A stretch of 64,000 nucleotides of DNA, taken from assembly GCF_000149955.1 (NCBI RefSeq), contig NC_030987.1, positions 2,633,236 through 2,697,235 on the forward strand, in the 5' to 3' direction. Origin of the DNA: Fusarium oxysporum f. sp. lycopersici 4287 (Eukaryota; Ascomycota; Sordariomycetes; Hypocreales; Nectriaceae). This document shows, in pieces, positions 32,775 to 42,587 of this stretch. The notes beneath the pieces were generated by a model. It worked only from the letters and a program-made list of their open reading frames with translations, had not been told where the DNA came from and did not search any database. Every line of letters starts with the position of its first letter. Within the stretch, counting starts at the first letter, position 1. The translations under genes and the position numbers were made by a program.

Positions 32775-34019
32775 ATGACACTACAACGAGTCTTTCCGGT
32801 AACTCGACTATCTTATTTATCATCATGCTCCAAGCTTGCCGGGCAGAAAGCTCTTTTCAGTACGTCACGTCAGATGAACCTGCGTCAACGACCACTACGC
32901 CGACAAACAAGCCGTATTTCCAACCAAGCACAGCAAGTCAGTCCTGCAACTTCACCAATTGCAGTCACGCCAACCCCAAGTTCGAACGTGAAGACTGAGG
33001 AACCCGGAAGCCAGCCATCTGCTCAGGAGATTATCGTGCCAGACTTTTCTCTCCATGAGAGTACCTCGAAACCACGAAAGGCCAAGCCGCGAGGACCATT
33101 GCCTAAGGGAATCAAGCCCTATCAGCAGGTTTTAGTAGAGAGTGAGTCCATCTGCTTCAAGCATGGCTCAACTTCGCCAGTCGATGTGCCGAAAGAAGAC
33201 AGACCTGCTCTTGCAGCAGCCGAAAAGTTCTTTGAAGAACGATACCAAATACTCTACTCTGCCGAAAACCTTCATGACCACCCCCAAAACGACCACATCC
33301 CGGAAATTGTTGTACTGGGTGCCTCCAATGCTGGAAAATCATCTTTCCTCAATGCTCTTCTCGGTGATCGGGAAATAGCCAAGGTGAGCCACAAGCCAGG
33401 CAAGACTACAACGATGAATGCGTATGGTGTTGGGCCACGTCCCAAGATTGCCAAGGAGCTCATTCGCAAAGGTGATTCACCGCCAAAGCACAGTCTGGTG
33501 CTTATGGACACCCCAGGTTACGGATTTAAAAGTCAAGAGAACTGGGGAAAGACTATCCTGAAGTATCTCAACGTCAGGAACATGCTTCGTGGCGCAGTGA
33601 TCTTGATACCGGCCGACAAGAAGCTCCAAGAAACGGATAGATGGATGCTCAGAACACTTGCTCAATCTAACACTCGAACATTGGTTGTCATCACCAAAGC
33701 GGATAAGCCTGGGAAGGAGTGGCAAGATGCATGTCACAGGCTTCATACTCAGATCGAAGCCATCATGCGCGGTCTAGAGGCCCGATCAGCTGCCACTTGG
33801 AGGGAAGGGCCCGGGCGTATGCTCGATATTTATGCCACAGCCTCCAAAATTGCCTTCGTATCCCGCCGGCTTGGTAATGGAGGTGGTATTGGGGGTGTAA
33901 GACTTGCAATACTGGAGATGGCTGGCTTTTCTCTGGGAGACAAGATCGAAAAGCAGCCCGAGACAAAGGCTTATACTGGGAAGGTCGTCTCTTTTGATGA
34001 TATCGTCTGGAAATCATGA
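32775..34019 (+). CDS. Mitochondrial EngB/YihA-type GTP-binding protein
   Basis: A single-exon gene of 414 residues. EngB-type GTPases assist large-subunit ribosome assembly; in fungi the eukaryotic members are mitochondrial. I chose ATG 32775 (ACCATGA, A at -3). It gives a basic, Ser/Arg-rich N-terminus (MTLQRVFPVTRL, then RQRPLRRQTSR) typical of a mitochondrial presequence. The longer upstream frame gives a hydrophobic, Cys-rich start unlike the family. GTPase motifs: G1 GASNAGKSSFLNALL near residue 180, G2 Thr in KPGKTTTMNA, G3 DTPGYGF, G4 TKAD, G5 ATASK. An extra Pro/Ser-rich linker separates presequence and G domain. It is convergent with the C3HC gene on its right. Confidence 0.9.
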   Translation: MTLQRVFPVTRLSYLSSCSKLAGQKALFSTSRQMNLRQRPLRRQTSRISNQAQQVSPATSPIAVTPTPSSNVKTEEPGSQPSAQEIIVPDFSLHESTSKPRKAKPRGPLPKGIKPYQQVLVESESICFKHGSTSPVDVPKEDRPALAAAEKFFEERYQILYSAENLHDHPQNDHIPEIVVLGASNAGKSSFLNALLGDREIAKVSHKPGKTTTMNAYGVGPRPKIAKELIRKGDSPPKHSLVLMDTPGYGFKSQENWGKTILKYLNVRNMLRGAVILIPADKKLQETDRWMLRTLAQSNTRTLVVITKADKPGKEWQDACHRLHTQIEAIMRGLEARSAATWREGPGRMLDIYATASKIAFVSRRLGNGGGIGGVRLAILEMAGFSLGDKIEKQPETKAYTGKVVSFDDIVWKS

Positions 34020-34271
34020 GCTTGAGTGTCGAAACCCAGTCGACTCATGTATATAGTATCTAGCTCATGAATATTGTACAATAGTTGGTTCAACATGATC
34101 AAAATACCTCATATGGAGAGAAGCAAGTGGGTGCGAGGGCCAGCATCAGCTTTAATAATGTATTAATACAGCCTTGAAGGGGTAGATGCCCGTCTGTGCC
34201 TTGCTCCTATGCTAATATCACAACTATGGTATCATTAAGTGTATTACAAACAAACGCAGAGAGTTTACTCA

Positions 34272-35887
34272 TCACTCCTTCTGGCCCCCATTTGATTTGG
34301 CCGATTTTGTCGAAGTCGCAGTTCCGGGTCTACTGATGGACTTGCTTATCGAGTGCCTCAGCTTCCTGCTCCCTTTCGTTTCAAACAAACTCTTGACTCT
34401 CTTCAATCTCGCCCATCTCTCCTTATCCCTTGCGTCTCTCTCTTTCTCATCTTCTTCGGCATTGTCTACCCCAGCTCCAACGGAGCCAGGGGTCTGAATC
34501 GGTGTGTTGATGGAGGCGGCTGTTCCAGGCCTCTGAGGTGTGGATGGTGCTCCCATTGATCGTTCAGTTCGCGGTCTCGCAGGTGAACGTTCCTCATAAA
34601 CACTCCGAAGATGTGCTTCGTTTGCGATGGTTCGCACTAACACCTTCCAGCCTGGCAAGTCTTGCCCAGAAGCCTTCTGGGAATGTGCCTGCTTCTGGGT
34701 CTCAGAGTTCGCCCACGGGCAGAAGAAGCGATGCTCTCGAGCTGGATCCAAGAAGTCCATAGGGGCTGGCACCAGAACCTCATTATTCTCACCCACTTCC
34801 TTGCTCTTAAACATCCACAATCCTAGTCGCCTGAGACAGGTGTGGCATGATGCCGAGTTTGGCACTGCACCGATACGGGCGTTATTTAGGCCTTCCCATC
34901 CCATTAAGGCAAGCGATAGTGCGACTCGGTTTGGCTGAGCCTCAGCCTCCTTTGCTGGTGGTGGTTTGGTGAAGAAGTCGTTCGGCAGATGTGAAAGCAC
35001 ATCGTCCAAGTTCAACTCCTCTGGCAGTCGAAGATTGAACTCATATGGTAAGAATGATTTCCGTGCTAGCAGCTCATCATAGCGCTCACGTAAAGCCGCA
35101 AGACTCGTAGTTGCATTGGTTAAAGACAACCGGAGAAGAGAATCTGCAAACAAGGTCAGAAAACAAGGACGATATGCGCTTCCAACGAGACAACTTACCA
35201 TCACAGCCCCGCTTACGCCAGAGACAATCTTCCTGGTGTGAAGTTACAATGAGATCGGCATACTTGTCTACCAAAGCATCCTCTACTGAAGGTTAGCGCG
35301 ACGATAAAAGGTCCAAGGGGGGAGAGTCTACCTATCTCGGATGCCACGAGAACAGGAACCTCCTTTCCATCCACGACCTTGCGATTGAGTTTGACAACCA
35401 ATTCTCGATTGCAGAGAAGACAGCGAACTGTTTCCTTGCCATGGCAAACCCATCCACGCTTTGCCCATTCTATCTCATTCACTTTGTCCGGCTTTGGAGT
35501 CCAGTCTGTTATTTCTTGGAACGTGCCTAGCCTTTTCAAAAGGTCTCCTCGGTCGGTTGGTGCATATCGCGCGGGTGCCCCTGTAGATTTCTTGGACGAG
35601 TCCTGTGCTTGTGTGCGTCGGGAAACGATAGCAGAGAGGGTCGCGGATAGGTTTGTTCTTTTGCCAGCTTTGGGTGCCGTTGAATCCGGAAAGCCTAATC
35701 TTCGACGCTTTTGAAGCAATTCGGCATCTGCGCTGGATACACGACTTTCTGAGCCAGGCGAAGTAGTAGAACGATTTGAAGGCGAGCCGGTCTCGTGCGC
35801 CGACGTGTCGTTGGCGGCTTTCGAGCTTGATGATCCTAAGCCCTGCAATAAGGTATTGAATTTCCGTTTCGTTGCGTTTGTTGACAT
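34272..35887 (-). CDS. C3HC zinc-finger protein of the ZC3HC1/NIPA-Rsm1-Pml39 family
   Basis: Exons 35332-35887, 35199-35285 and 34272-35143 (introns 46 and 55 bp) give 504 residues. Relatives are nuclear: fission yeast Rsm1 and budding yeast Pml39 act in mRNA export and quality control at the nuclear pore basket, and human ZC3HC1 also sits there. The BIR-like C3HC finger spans about residues 120-210 (WAKRGWVC, VRCLLCNREL, then HQEDCLWRKRGC). The second, Rsm1-type module follows (WEGLNNARIGAVPNSASC, CHTCLRRLGLWMF, HRFFCPWAN). N- and C-terminal tails are Ser/Thr/Lys-rich and probably disordered. Splicing rebuilds SEIVEDALVDKY and RGCDDSLLRL across the two introns. The start has A at -3. Confidence 0.88.
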
Positions 35888-36589
35888 ATTGCGAACGTGA
35901 CCGAGCTCTTTGTTTCGATCCGCGATTTCGAGCTGAAGAGCGCGGTCTGTTTATTTTGTTCAATAAAAACGAAACTTGGTTGAAATTTGTATTGTTACAA
36001 CACCAATTCAACAAGAGGTGATCATGTTTGAGCCTCAGCAGCTTTCCTCTGGTCGCTATGGTACCAGCGGCGCAAGTAGCCTACCCCTGGCTAGCGTGTA
36101 TACAAGTAGGCGAGTTAGTGGCGAGAGTGGCTCAGGTAAGTTCGTCTATAGTAATCCCTGTCATTCTTAACGGATTTACTTCTGTGTCAAGGACGGTTCC
36201 AGATGTAACTTGCTAGGTAAGAGTAGTCTTTGCCTATTAAGGAGCCTATCGATAAGAATTAGAACGTCAATAATAGGAAAGGCCCCACCATCGATCCACC
36301 CGTCCACAGAAATTTTTCTGGGACGAGATGAAAGTCAGTCAGATGTCCATCTTTGGCACTGAACATGCCCATGGGAGAGACGCCGATGCGGTTTTGGAGG
36401 GTATGCCCCAGGACTTGAAGAGGGGCAAAAAGCGTCGATTTGACCTCATTCTCAGCGAGCGGTGTGCCAGGCATAGGTGACATGCTAGGGTATAATGGGA
36501 TCGTCTTTTGAAATGACATTTTTCAAGGCGAGTGGTGTAGCTGAGATGGCTTCTTGAGTGTCGCATCTGCGCCTCCGCCGGGTCAGCTC
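35888..36589. other. Divergent intergenic region with a degraded look
   Basis: It separates the C3HC gene (minus) from the Srp40-like gene (plus). The left part (36010-36258) contains short open frames on both strands ending in A/T-rich sequence with recurrent TAGG/TAAG words, and resembles decayed sequence. The right part holds an Old Yellow Enzyme relic (separate entry). Both promoters must fit around these. Confidence 0.5.
36259..36519 (-). pseudogene. Truncated relic of an NADH:flavin oxidoreductase (Old Yellow Enzyme family)
   Basis: An 86-codon ATG-started frame carries the N-terminal signature of the YqjM-like branch of Old Yellow Enzymes: LFAPLQVLGHTLQNRIGVSP, then MGMFSAKDGHLTDFHLV. 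The family goes on for 350 or more residues with FMN- and substrate-binding motifs. Here similarity fades after about residue 68, and the frame stops in A/T-rich sequence 370 bases before the next gene on the same strand. There is no room for the rest, so this is a truncated copy. It lies directly upstream of, and opposite to, the Srp40-like gene. An unannotated exon of a spliced gene is unlikely for lack of space. Confidence 0.7.
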
Positions 36590-37762
36590 ATGGACTTGGT
36601 AGAGAATTTCCTCTCTGACCACTCGTTCAAGGGCGCTGCCGATGCTTTCAAGAAGCAGAGAGAGAAGAAGGGCTGGAAGGCGACTGCTGCCACCGACGAA
36701 GAGGGTAACCCTTCCCTTGTCAGTGTTTACCAGACTTGGGAGGCTACCAAAGGCGATGATAGCAGCAAGTCTAGCAAGTCCAGCAAGAAGAAGTCCTCTA
36801 AGAAAGACTCCAGCAGCTCTTCTAGCAGCGACTCCAGGTCTGATTCGAGCGACGCCAAGGAAGAGGATGTGGATATGAAGGACGCCGAGTCGTCCTCGGA
36901 CAGCGACAGCAGCTCCGACAGCGACAGCGATGATGAGGCTGCCAAGCCCAAGGCCTCTAACACTCTGAAGCGAAAAGCTCCCGTCGACGAGAGCTCCTCT
37001 GATTCATCTTCGGACTCTGATTCTGACTCGAGCTCCTCCGATTCCGAATCTGACTCGGACAAGCCCAAGGCCAAGAAGCAGAAGCGCGCCGCTTCCTCGA
37101 GCTCCTCCAGCGACTCTTCTTCCTCATCCAGCGAATCCTCCGACTCAAGCGATTCTTCCGATTCTAGCGATAGTGATTCGAGCAGCGACTCGGACGACGA
37201 GAGCGCCAAATCGGACTCTGGCTCGTCTAGCTCCGATTCAAGCTCTGATTCGAGCTCCGATTCCGACTCCAGTGACTCAGACGACGAGGCTGCTGCCAAA
37301 GTGCCACTTCCCGACTCCGACAGCTCATCTTCGGACTCGGACTCCGCCTCCAGCGACTCTGATTCTGACTCCGATGCAAAGGAGACCAAGAAAGACAAGA
37401 AGATCAAGAAGGAGAAAGAGGTTAAGGATTCTTCCGACTCTTCTGTCACGTTAGACAAGACTTCGCCTGACTTCCAGTCAAACTCTGCTTACCCACCTCT
37501 TCCCCCGGACCCCGTTGTGAACGGTAACGGACGCAAGAAGCAGAACGAGCCCTTCTCCCGCATTCCCAAGAACATCAAGGTGGACGCCAAGTTCGCTTCC
37601 AACGAATACGTCTCTATCGCCTATTCTCAAAAAGCTCACGAGGATCTGATTGTTACCAAGGGCAAGGGCTTTACAAAGGAGAAGAACAAGAAGAAGAGGG
37701 GCAGTTACCGTGGTGGTGCCATCGACATCCACGATAAGAAGGGCATCTATTTCGATGATTAA
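36590..37762 (+). CDS. Srp40/Nopp140-like nucleolar phosphoprotein
   Basis: The gene encodes about 390 residues. Homologues are nucleolar chaperones of box H/ACA and C/D snoRNPs. The N-terminus has a LisH-like helix (MDLVENFLSDHSFKGAADAF). The centre (about 55-280) consists of alternating Ser runs and acidic blocks interrupted by Lys/Pro-rich linkers, a classic CK2-substrate layout. The C-terminus (about 315-390) is the conserved SRP40 C-terminal domain (PFSRIPKNIKVDAKFASNEY to GGAIDIHDKKGIYFDD). The start is uncertain. The frame extends 36 bases left of ATG 36590 with a plausible SVASAPPPGQL but no ATG. An out-of-frame ATG at 36546 would lead into it only if one base were missing near 36551-36555 or if a first exon lies upstream. 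I give the first in-frame ATG. Confidence 0.85.
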   Translation: MDLVENFLSDHSFKGAADAFKKQREKKGWKATAATDEEGNPSLVSVYQTWEATKGDDSSKSSKSSKKKSSKKDSSSSSSSDSRSDSSDAKEEDVDMKDAESSSDSDSSSDSDSDDEAAKPKASNTLKRKAPVDESSSDSSSDSDSDSSSSDSESDSDKPKAKKQKRAASSSSSSDSSSSSSESSDSSDSSDSSDSDSSSDSDDESAKSDSGSSSSDSSSDSSSDSDSSDSDDEAAAKVPLPDSDSSSSDSDSASSDSDSDSDAKETKKDKKIKKEKEVKDSSDSSVTLDKTSPDFQSNSAYPPLPPDPVVNGNGRKKQNEPFSRIPKNIKVDAKFASNEYVSIAYSQKAHEDLIVTKGKGFTKEKNKKKRGSYRGGAIDIHDKKGIYFDD

Positions 37763-38185
37763 ATACCTTTTTGGAAATTAATACTTGAGAAGGTCAAAAT
37801 TGGAGCAGGATGAAGCATCATTTGTTTAGAAATAGCCGGCGTTTGGAACGTGACATGGTCACCGCCAAAGATACATAGATTCATTCTACTGCCGTTCTAG
37901 GGGCAATATTCACGTTTATTAGACTTTTTTTATTCCAAGACATGCTCAATTTCAAAAGTTTCAGGGTATCTATATGTCCAACTTCAGTCTGCACTAAAAA
38001 GAAGTCGTTATACATCATGCCTCAAAGAAGGGCTCGTCTCGTCAATATCCAGCGTACATAAATAATGATCCACAATGTTTTTTCTATCCATCACAAGATG
38101 GTTGTACTCCAGATTCGTCTATACCCATACACCATCAACCTCGTTTGACTCATTTTCCTGCTGGAAACTCGCTGCAATCTTCGTC
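37763..38185. other. Convergent 3' intergenic region
   Basis: A 423-bp spacer between the stop codons of the Srp40-like gene and the membrane-protein gene. It is A/T-rich with a T-run at 37924-37931. It should contain both 3' UTRs; nothing else is seen. Confidence 0.6.
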
Positions 38186-39742
38186 TTAAAATGTCGTGCG
38201 GTCCTTTTCCGTAGAAGAATTCTGAACTTCGACCGCAGGCGCATGTTGCGCCGCTTCATCGGGAATCTCATCCGCACTGAGGCTCTCCTTCATAATAGCA
38301 TCCTTTCTGGCCACTGAATCCCATGATCTGTTGCCATTCTTGGCATTCTGTAGTGCTTCCTTGAGCCACTTATTCCACTGTCTCGTACCTGGAGCCGCTC
38401 CACTGCGGCCAACCCAGCCAGTAAGTTGAGTCTCACGAATAGCGAACCACAAAGTACGCGTGAAACTTGGATAACCCTCTCGTTGATCATTCACATCTGT
38501 GATTTCGTCTGCATTCTTCGCATCTTCAGGGGTCACGTCCTGCCATTGATACCGCGAGAGATCCCAAAAGTATGACCGAGGGAGCATGCCTAAGCCCCAG
38601 TATAGTCCGTTGAGGACAATGTAGCTCCCACCAATAAATATTTGAGAGTTCCATGTGCAGTTTCCCAGGAGTACGACACTCAGCATCAGAAGAGTCGTTC
38701 CGAGGGCCATGAGAAGTCGATATGTGCGGCCTCCAACATGATAGTGACACTCTTCAGTCCCTGAGTACAATTCACGGGCAACCTCTTCTGTGCACTTGAT
38801 GAGTAGAAATGCGCCTTCTCGTGTTCTAATCATGACGTCGCCTCTAGGGACCTCGTTGGTATGTTTACGGTTCATGAGAATGGGATGCCAGAACGAAGCA
38901 TAGCCCACCACAGTCGACGCAAAGGATATCAGGGAAACAGCCAGAATGGCATTGCCATCTTGCCATACCACAGCACAGGTGATGATTGCTATGCTTAGAA
39001 GGCATGAAAAGACTGAGAGAATGTGAATAGGCGAGAAGAGCTTGGCTGGGACCGCAGGACGTCTCTTCGTGTTGGCAAATGTCGGGTTGGCAAGCATATC
39101 TTGGACTTTCTGCTTAGCCGTAGGACGACGCACGAGCGGTCTGGGTGCATCCGCATTGCTTGGAGAACTGTCACCCGGAGGACGAAATGTCGTTGTTCGC
39201 GCTGTGTTTGGTAGAGGAAGCCCACCCTCTTCTACGTGAGGGGCTCGGGGAATTCTGTTGCTTTGGGAGTCTTTTTCATTTGACAGTTTCTCTAAGTTAT
39301 GAAAACTTGAGCGACGAGATTTGACCCATTTCAGACTTCGAGTAGACCAGCTTTCTTGGGCAGAAGGAGGATTCATATCGATGTCGCCAAAAGAAGGGTC
39401 CGTATGAGTGATCTCAAGTACGCAGAAGCTGAAAGGTTGCAGGGCATCCAAAGGAGTAATGATAGTGGCAAAGAAGCCCACAGAGTCGAGCGTGGTTCCA
39501 CTATACACACCCGTCATCTTTGCGAGTGTCTCAGGCATTCGACTTGGACGTGAAGGCTTGAGCAGAGCCTGGGGGGCTGGGATCAGTCGAGGTAGCAGAC
39601 ACAGCAACGATGCCGTGATAGTCTGAGTCTGTTCAGCCATAGAAGATTCTCCAATGACCGCAAGAAGCGTCACGACATCGAGTGACCAATTGGCCTTGAC
39701 ATTGGGAAACCATTTCCAGCCTGGGCTGCCAGGTTCAGCCAT
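38186..39742 (-). CDS. Fungal multi-pass membrane protein of unknown function
   Basis: A single-exon gene of 518 residues that I do not recognise. Four clear hydrophobic segments lie between about residues 240 and 390: ILSVFSCLLSIAIITCAVVW, AILAVSLISFASTVVGYASF, LLMALGTTLLMLSVVLLGNC and GGSYIVLNGLYWGLGML. A hydrophobic stretch near residues 40-55 and another near 85-105 may add membrane contacts. The region between (about 125-230) and the C-terminal tail (about 440-518) are polar and charged. Between the second and third segments is a loop with PRGDVMIRTREGAFLLIKCTEEVAREL-type sequence (shortened here), probably folded. Style and length suggest a conserved Pezizomycotina protein. Start ATG has A at -3. 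Function not assigned. Confidence 0.75.
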   Translation of the reverse strand: MAEPGSPGWKWFPNVKANWSLDVVTLLAVIGESSMAEQTQTITASLLCLLPRLIPAPQALLKPSRPSRMPETLAKMTGVYSGTTLDSVGFFATIITPLDALQPFSFCVLEITHTDPSFGDIDMNPPSAQESWSTRSLKWVKSRRSSFHNLEKLSNEKDSQSNRIPRAPHVEEGGLPLPNTARTTTFRPPGDSSPSNADAPRPLVRRPTAKQKVQDMLANPTFANTKRRPAVPAKLFSPIHILSVFSCLLSIAIITCAVVWQDGNAILAVSLISFASTVVGYASFWHPILMNRKHTNEVPRGDVMIRTREGAFLLIKCTEEVARELYSGTEECHYHVGGRTYRLLMALGTTLLMLSVVLLGNCTWNSQIFIGGSYIVLNGLYWGLGMLPRSYFWDLSRYQWQDVTPEDAKNADEITDVNDQREGYPSFTRTLWFAIRETQLTGWVGRSGAAPGTRQWNKWLKEALQNAKNGNRSWDSVARKDAIMKESLSADEIPDEAAQHAPAVEVQNSSTEKDRTTF

Positions 39743-40684
39743 CCTGACGGTATTACAGTATGGGAGGAGAGGTATCGAGGTTTAGCCGGTAATAGGTGTG
39801 CGTCTAACAAATGATATCGAGGGACGATTAAGTAAAAACAACTCCAAAGGAGGACAAAACGTGAGGTACAAAAGTCAGAGCAGCATGATGGCAGAATGAA
39901 GAGAGATCAGAATTGAAACTGGGGGCTTGTCAGTTAAATCACATTTGAGTAGAGGAGTTTCAGCCCTCTTGAGATAAACGGTTAATGAGTGGATCGATCT
40001 CTGAAACCGCTGCGCCATGGCGGCTGCACCCGCTCCCAAGCTTTCCCTCCCCACGTCTCAGCTGAGCCAGGGATACAATAAGTGTGCGCATTTAACCAGT
40101 ATACATTTTGGATAAAAATATCAGTTTTGACTCTACGGATTAGACCTATACGATTGAATTCAGATAGGCTTCGTTTCTACGTTGGATTCAAAGCACAGAG
40201 GGAATTGCTGAGAGTGTGTCTAAGTCTCATAAAGTACCCTACAGCCGCCGCCAAGAACGTAACCCAACAACCAACAGCCAGCAGATCAGGACGAATAGCT
40301 CTGTGTAACAGGGCTGTGTGATTACGGTTGATCCAATAGATGAACTGAATCAATATTTCGTAGGTGTCCTGTGTCGTACCACCTCTACACCCAAAAGGGT
40401 TGACGAATTATGCAAGAGAGTTAGATAATTAGTCGTTCGATACTAACATTTCTTCGTCCTCCTCTGGTTCTCAAAGCTGTCTCTATGGTCCTCCAAATCA
40501 TTCATCTATCGTCGGTAGTGTCAAAAAAACCATCCTAAACGCCGCTGCAAGTAAGTAAACCACAGTGGCCATCGCCCTCTTACCATTCACCAAACTCCGA
40601 ACTTGTCAACAAATCAACCGCCACGTTAATCATGAGTAGCTCACTCGCTTCGTAAAAAAAACATTGCCCCGCCGAGCCATATCA
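39743..40684. other. Intergenic region, membrane-protein gene promoter / deaminase 3' end
   Basis: The left part is upstream of the minus-strand membrane-protein gene; the right part is the 3' region of the minus-strand deaminase gene. Short A/T-rich open frames have no recognisable content. I see no RNA gene or repeat. Confidence 0.55.
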
Positions 40685-42587
40685 TCAGACAACCTTCGGC
40701 TGCTCGCCATATTCTTCAATCATCCACTTGATAAACTCTTTCCACTTCTGCTCCCAGTCGCTGAATACGCGGTTATATTCAGACTCTGATAGACAAGCGT
40801 GCTCCAAACTCCACAACGCCAATTGCTTCCATCCAAAAAGGCCCATGTCAGCCTTACCAACCAATACTTGGTAAAAATCATGAGATAGAGAGGATCTGTT
40901 AAGCTACGTTAGCAATATTTGTTACATGTTCTGTCGGAAGCACCTTACCTAAATAGTGTACCATTGTCCGAGCTGACCGTGCAATGCACATTGTTGGCAA
41001 GAAGCTGATACATTGTGTGACCGCTGACACGAGGCGTGAGTCCCAAGATCTCATTTGAGATGGGACAGAGCTCGAGGCAAACACCGCGCTCCTTCATATG
41101 TTGCATCACATAGGGGTGCTTAGCTAGCGCAAAACCGTGCCCGATTCTCTTCGATTTCAACAGGAGCGCATCAACAAGGTTGCCATCTGTATCGGTTCCC
41201 ATATCTAGGGTCTCGCCACAGTGAAAGAGAAATGGAATTTCAACGCCGTCTCTGTCGCAATCCTCCTGGAACTTCAGAAGCTCGGGGATGAAGTCCTTGA
41301 TGGGGCGCCCTTTGGACTCTTCACCAACAAGGTCGAAACCTACACTGTTGTTAGGAGATAACTTCTAAGGGAATGTGTTCTCTTACCTGCAATCCACTCA
41401 GGCCACATCTGTTTAAACTTCAGACACTCTGTGAGAGCAGCATCGATCTGCGCTGGCGCAAATGATCGAGGTGTACAGTAAATGACTTTCAGACCACCAA
41501 AGAACTTTCCTTGCTTTTTCATGTCGGTCTGGAAGTTTATGACCTCTTCGATTATCAGTTCCATGATGCCTTTGTTGTCGATGAGTTGAGTGCCGTCATC
41601 GCTCCAAAGTTGGTTGCTGGTCATGAAGTTGGGCCGAATTTCAGCATAGCTGATGTTGTCTTTCATGAAATCCTCCAGACATAACCGGGTGTACCTTCGG
41701 TATGCTGTCGCATAGTTGAAGAGACCCTTCATCATACGTGTCCGCCCATTGAACTTTTCCCAAGCCCTTTGCTACGTTAGTGTCTGCATACAAAAGGTAC
41801 AGATCGTGAACGTACCCAGATGCAGTCTGCAAATGATGATGCGCCTCCTCCTCGTGGAACATGAGTTTCTCGAATAGCCACTCATCAACATTGGTTGAAT
41901 CTGTTGCGTAATATCCAGGGAACCTGTCAAGAAAATCTCTAAACCGCATCGTCTGCCGAGGTTGATATGTCTGTGAAAACAAGTCGCCAGGTGTTTCCTT
42001 CTCTGGGCTCAATAGAGAAAATTGGATTTCGCATCGATCGAAATTAATAAAATCGTTGTCCGAAACAAGGGGTATATCGCTGGTGATAAACATCCGGTCC
42101 ATCTCCTTTGCAAGATTGAGCAGGACTTGGGGAGCAAGACAGGCGTTGAAATGAATGTGCAAGTGGCCGCCCTTGGGCATATGCTGCGCTACGCGGAATA
42201 AGGACGTTTGATCGATGAGATGCTTGTTCGATAGAAAATGATCTCCAGGAAAACGAGGGTGTTGCTGGCCACCGTAACCTGTTCGTGGTGCGGCTTGAGC
42301 ATATACATTTTCCTCATCCTCACTCCTCAATCTTTGAATGATGGCATCTGCTCGTCTCTCTTCAAGAGTGCTGCGCATGCGACATCCATGGTCAAAATCC
42401 AGAGCCTTCTCTCGCGCTACCATCTGTTGTCGCAACTTGAAGTACTCCCCAACGACTCCAGGCTCTTGCGTCACGGTATCAGTGACGTCTGCTTTTTCGA
42501 TAAGAACACCTCGTGCCGTGATCTCAGCATCATGGGCCTGGATGTGATTCCGCGCAGCCGCGAATCATCTAGGGCTGGCTCTCCCAT
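40685..42587 (-). CDS. Adenosine deaminase-related growth factor / ADA2 (CECR1)-type deaminase, with one frame break
   Basis: Exons 41816-42587, 41387-41766, 40949-41339 and 40685-40895 (introns 49, 47 and 53 bp) would give 584 residues. The family converts adenosine to inosine at a zinc centre. Seen: GGHLHIHFNA (the HxH zinc ligands), FLFHCGETL (His and catalytic Glu), KRIGHGFAL, and TVSSDNGTLF at the end of the barrel, where the usual DD pair reads DN. The best start is ATG 42587 (MGEPALDDSRLRG). This frame runs into a stop near 42474, while the deaminase frame has no ATG in the first exon. One base missing from the T5 run at 42493-42497 (A5 on the coding strand) joins the two smoothly. A sequencing error is the simplest reading. 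No signal peptide is apparent, unlike secreted animal ADGFs. Confidence 0.85.

Noticed and set aside
36727..37458. 243-codon antisense frame inside the Srp40-like gene
   Set aside because: It is the mirror of the Ser/Asp repeats on the other strand, where Ser codons read as Glu and Leu.
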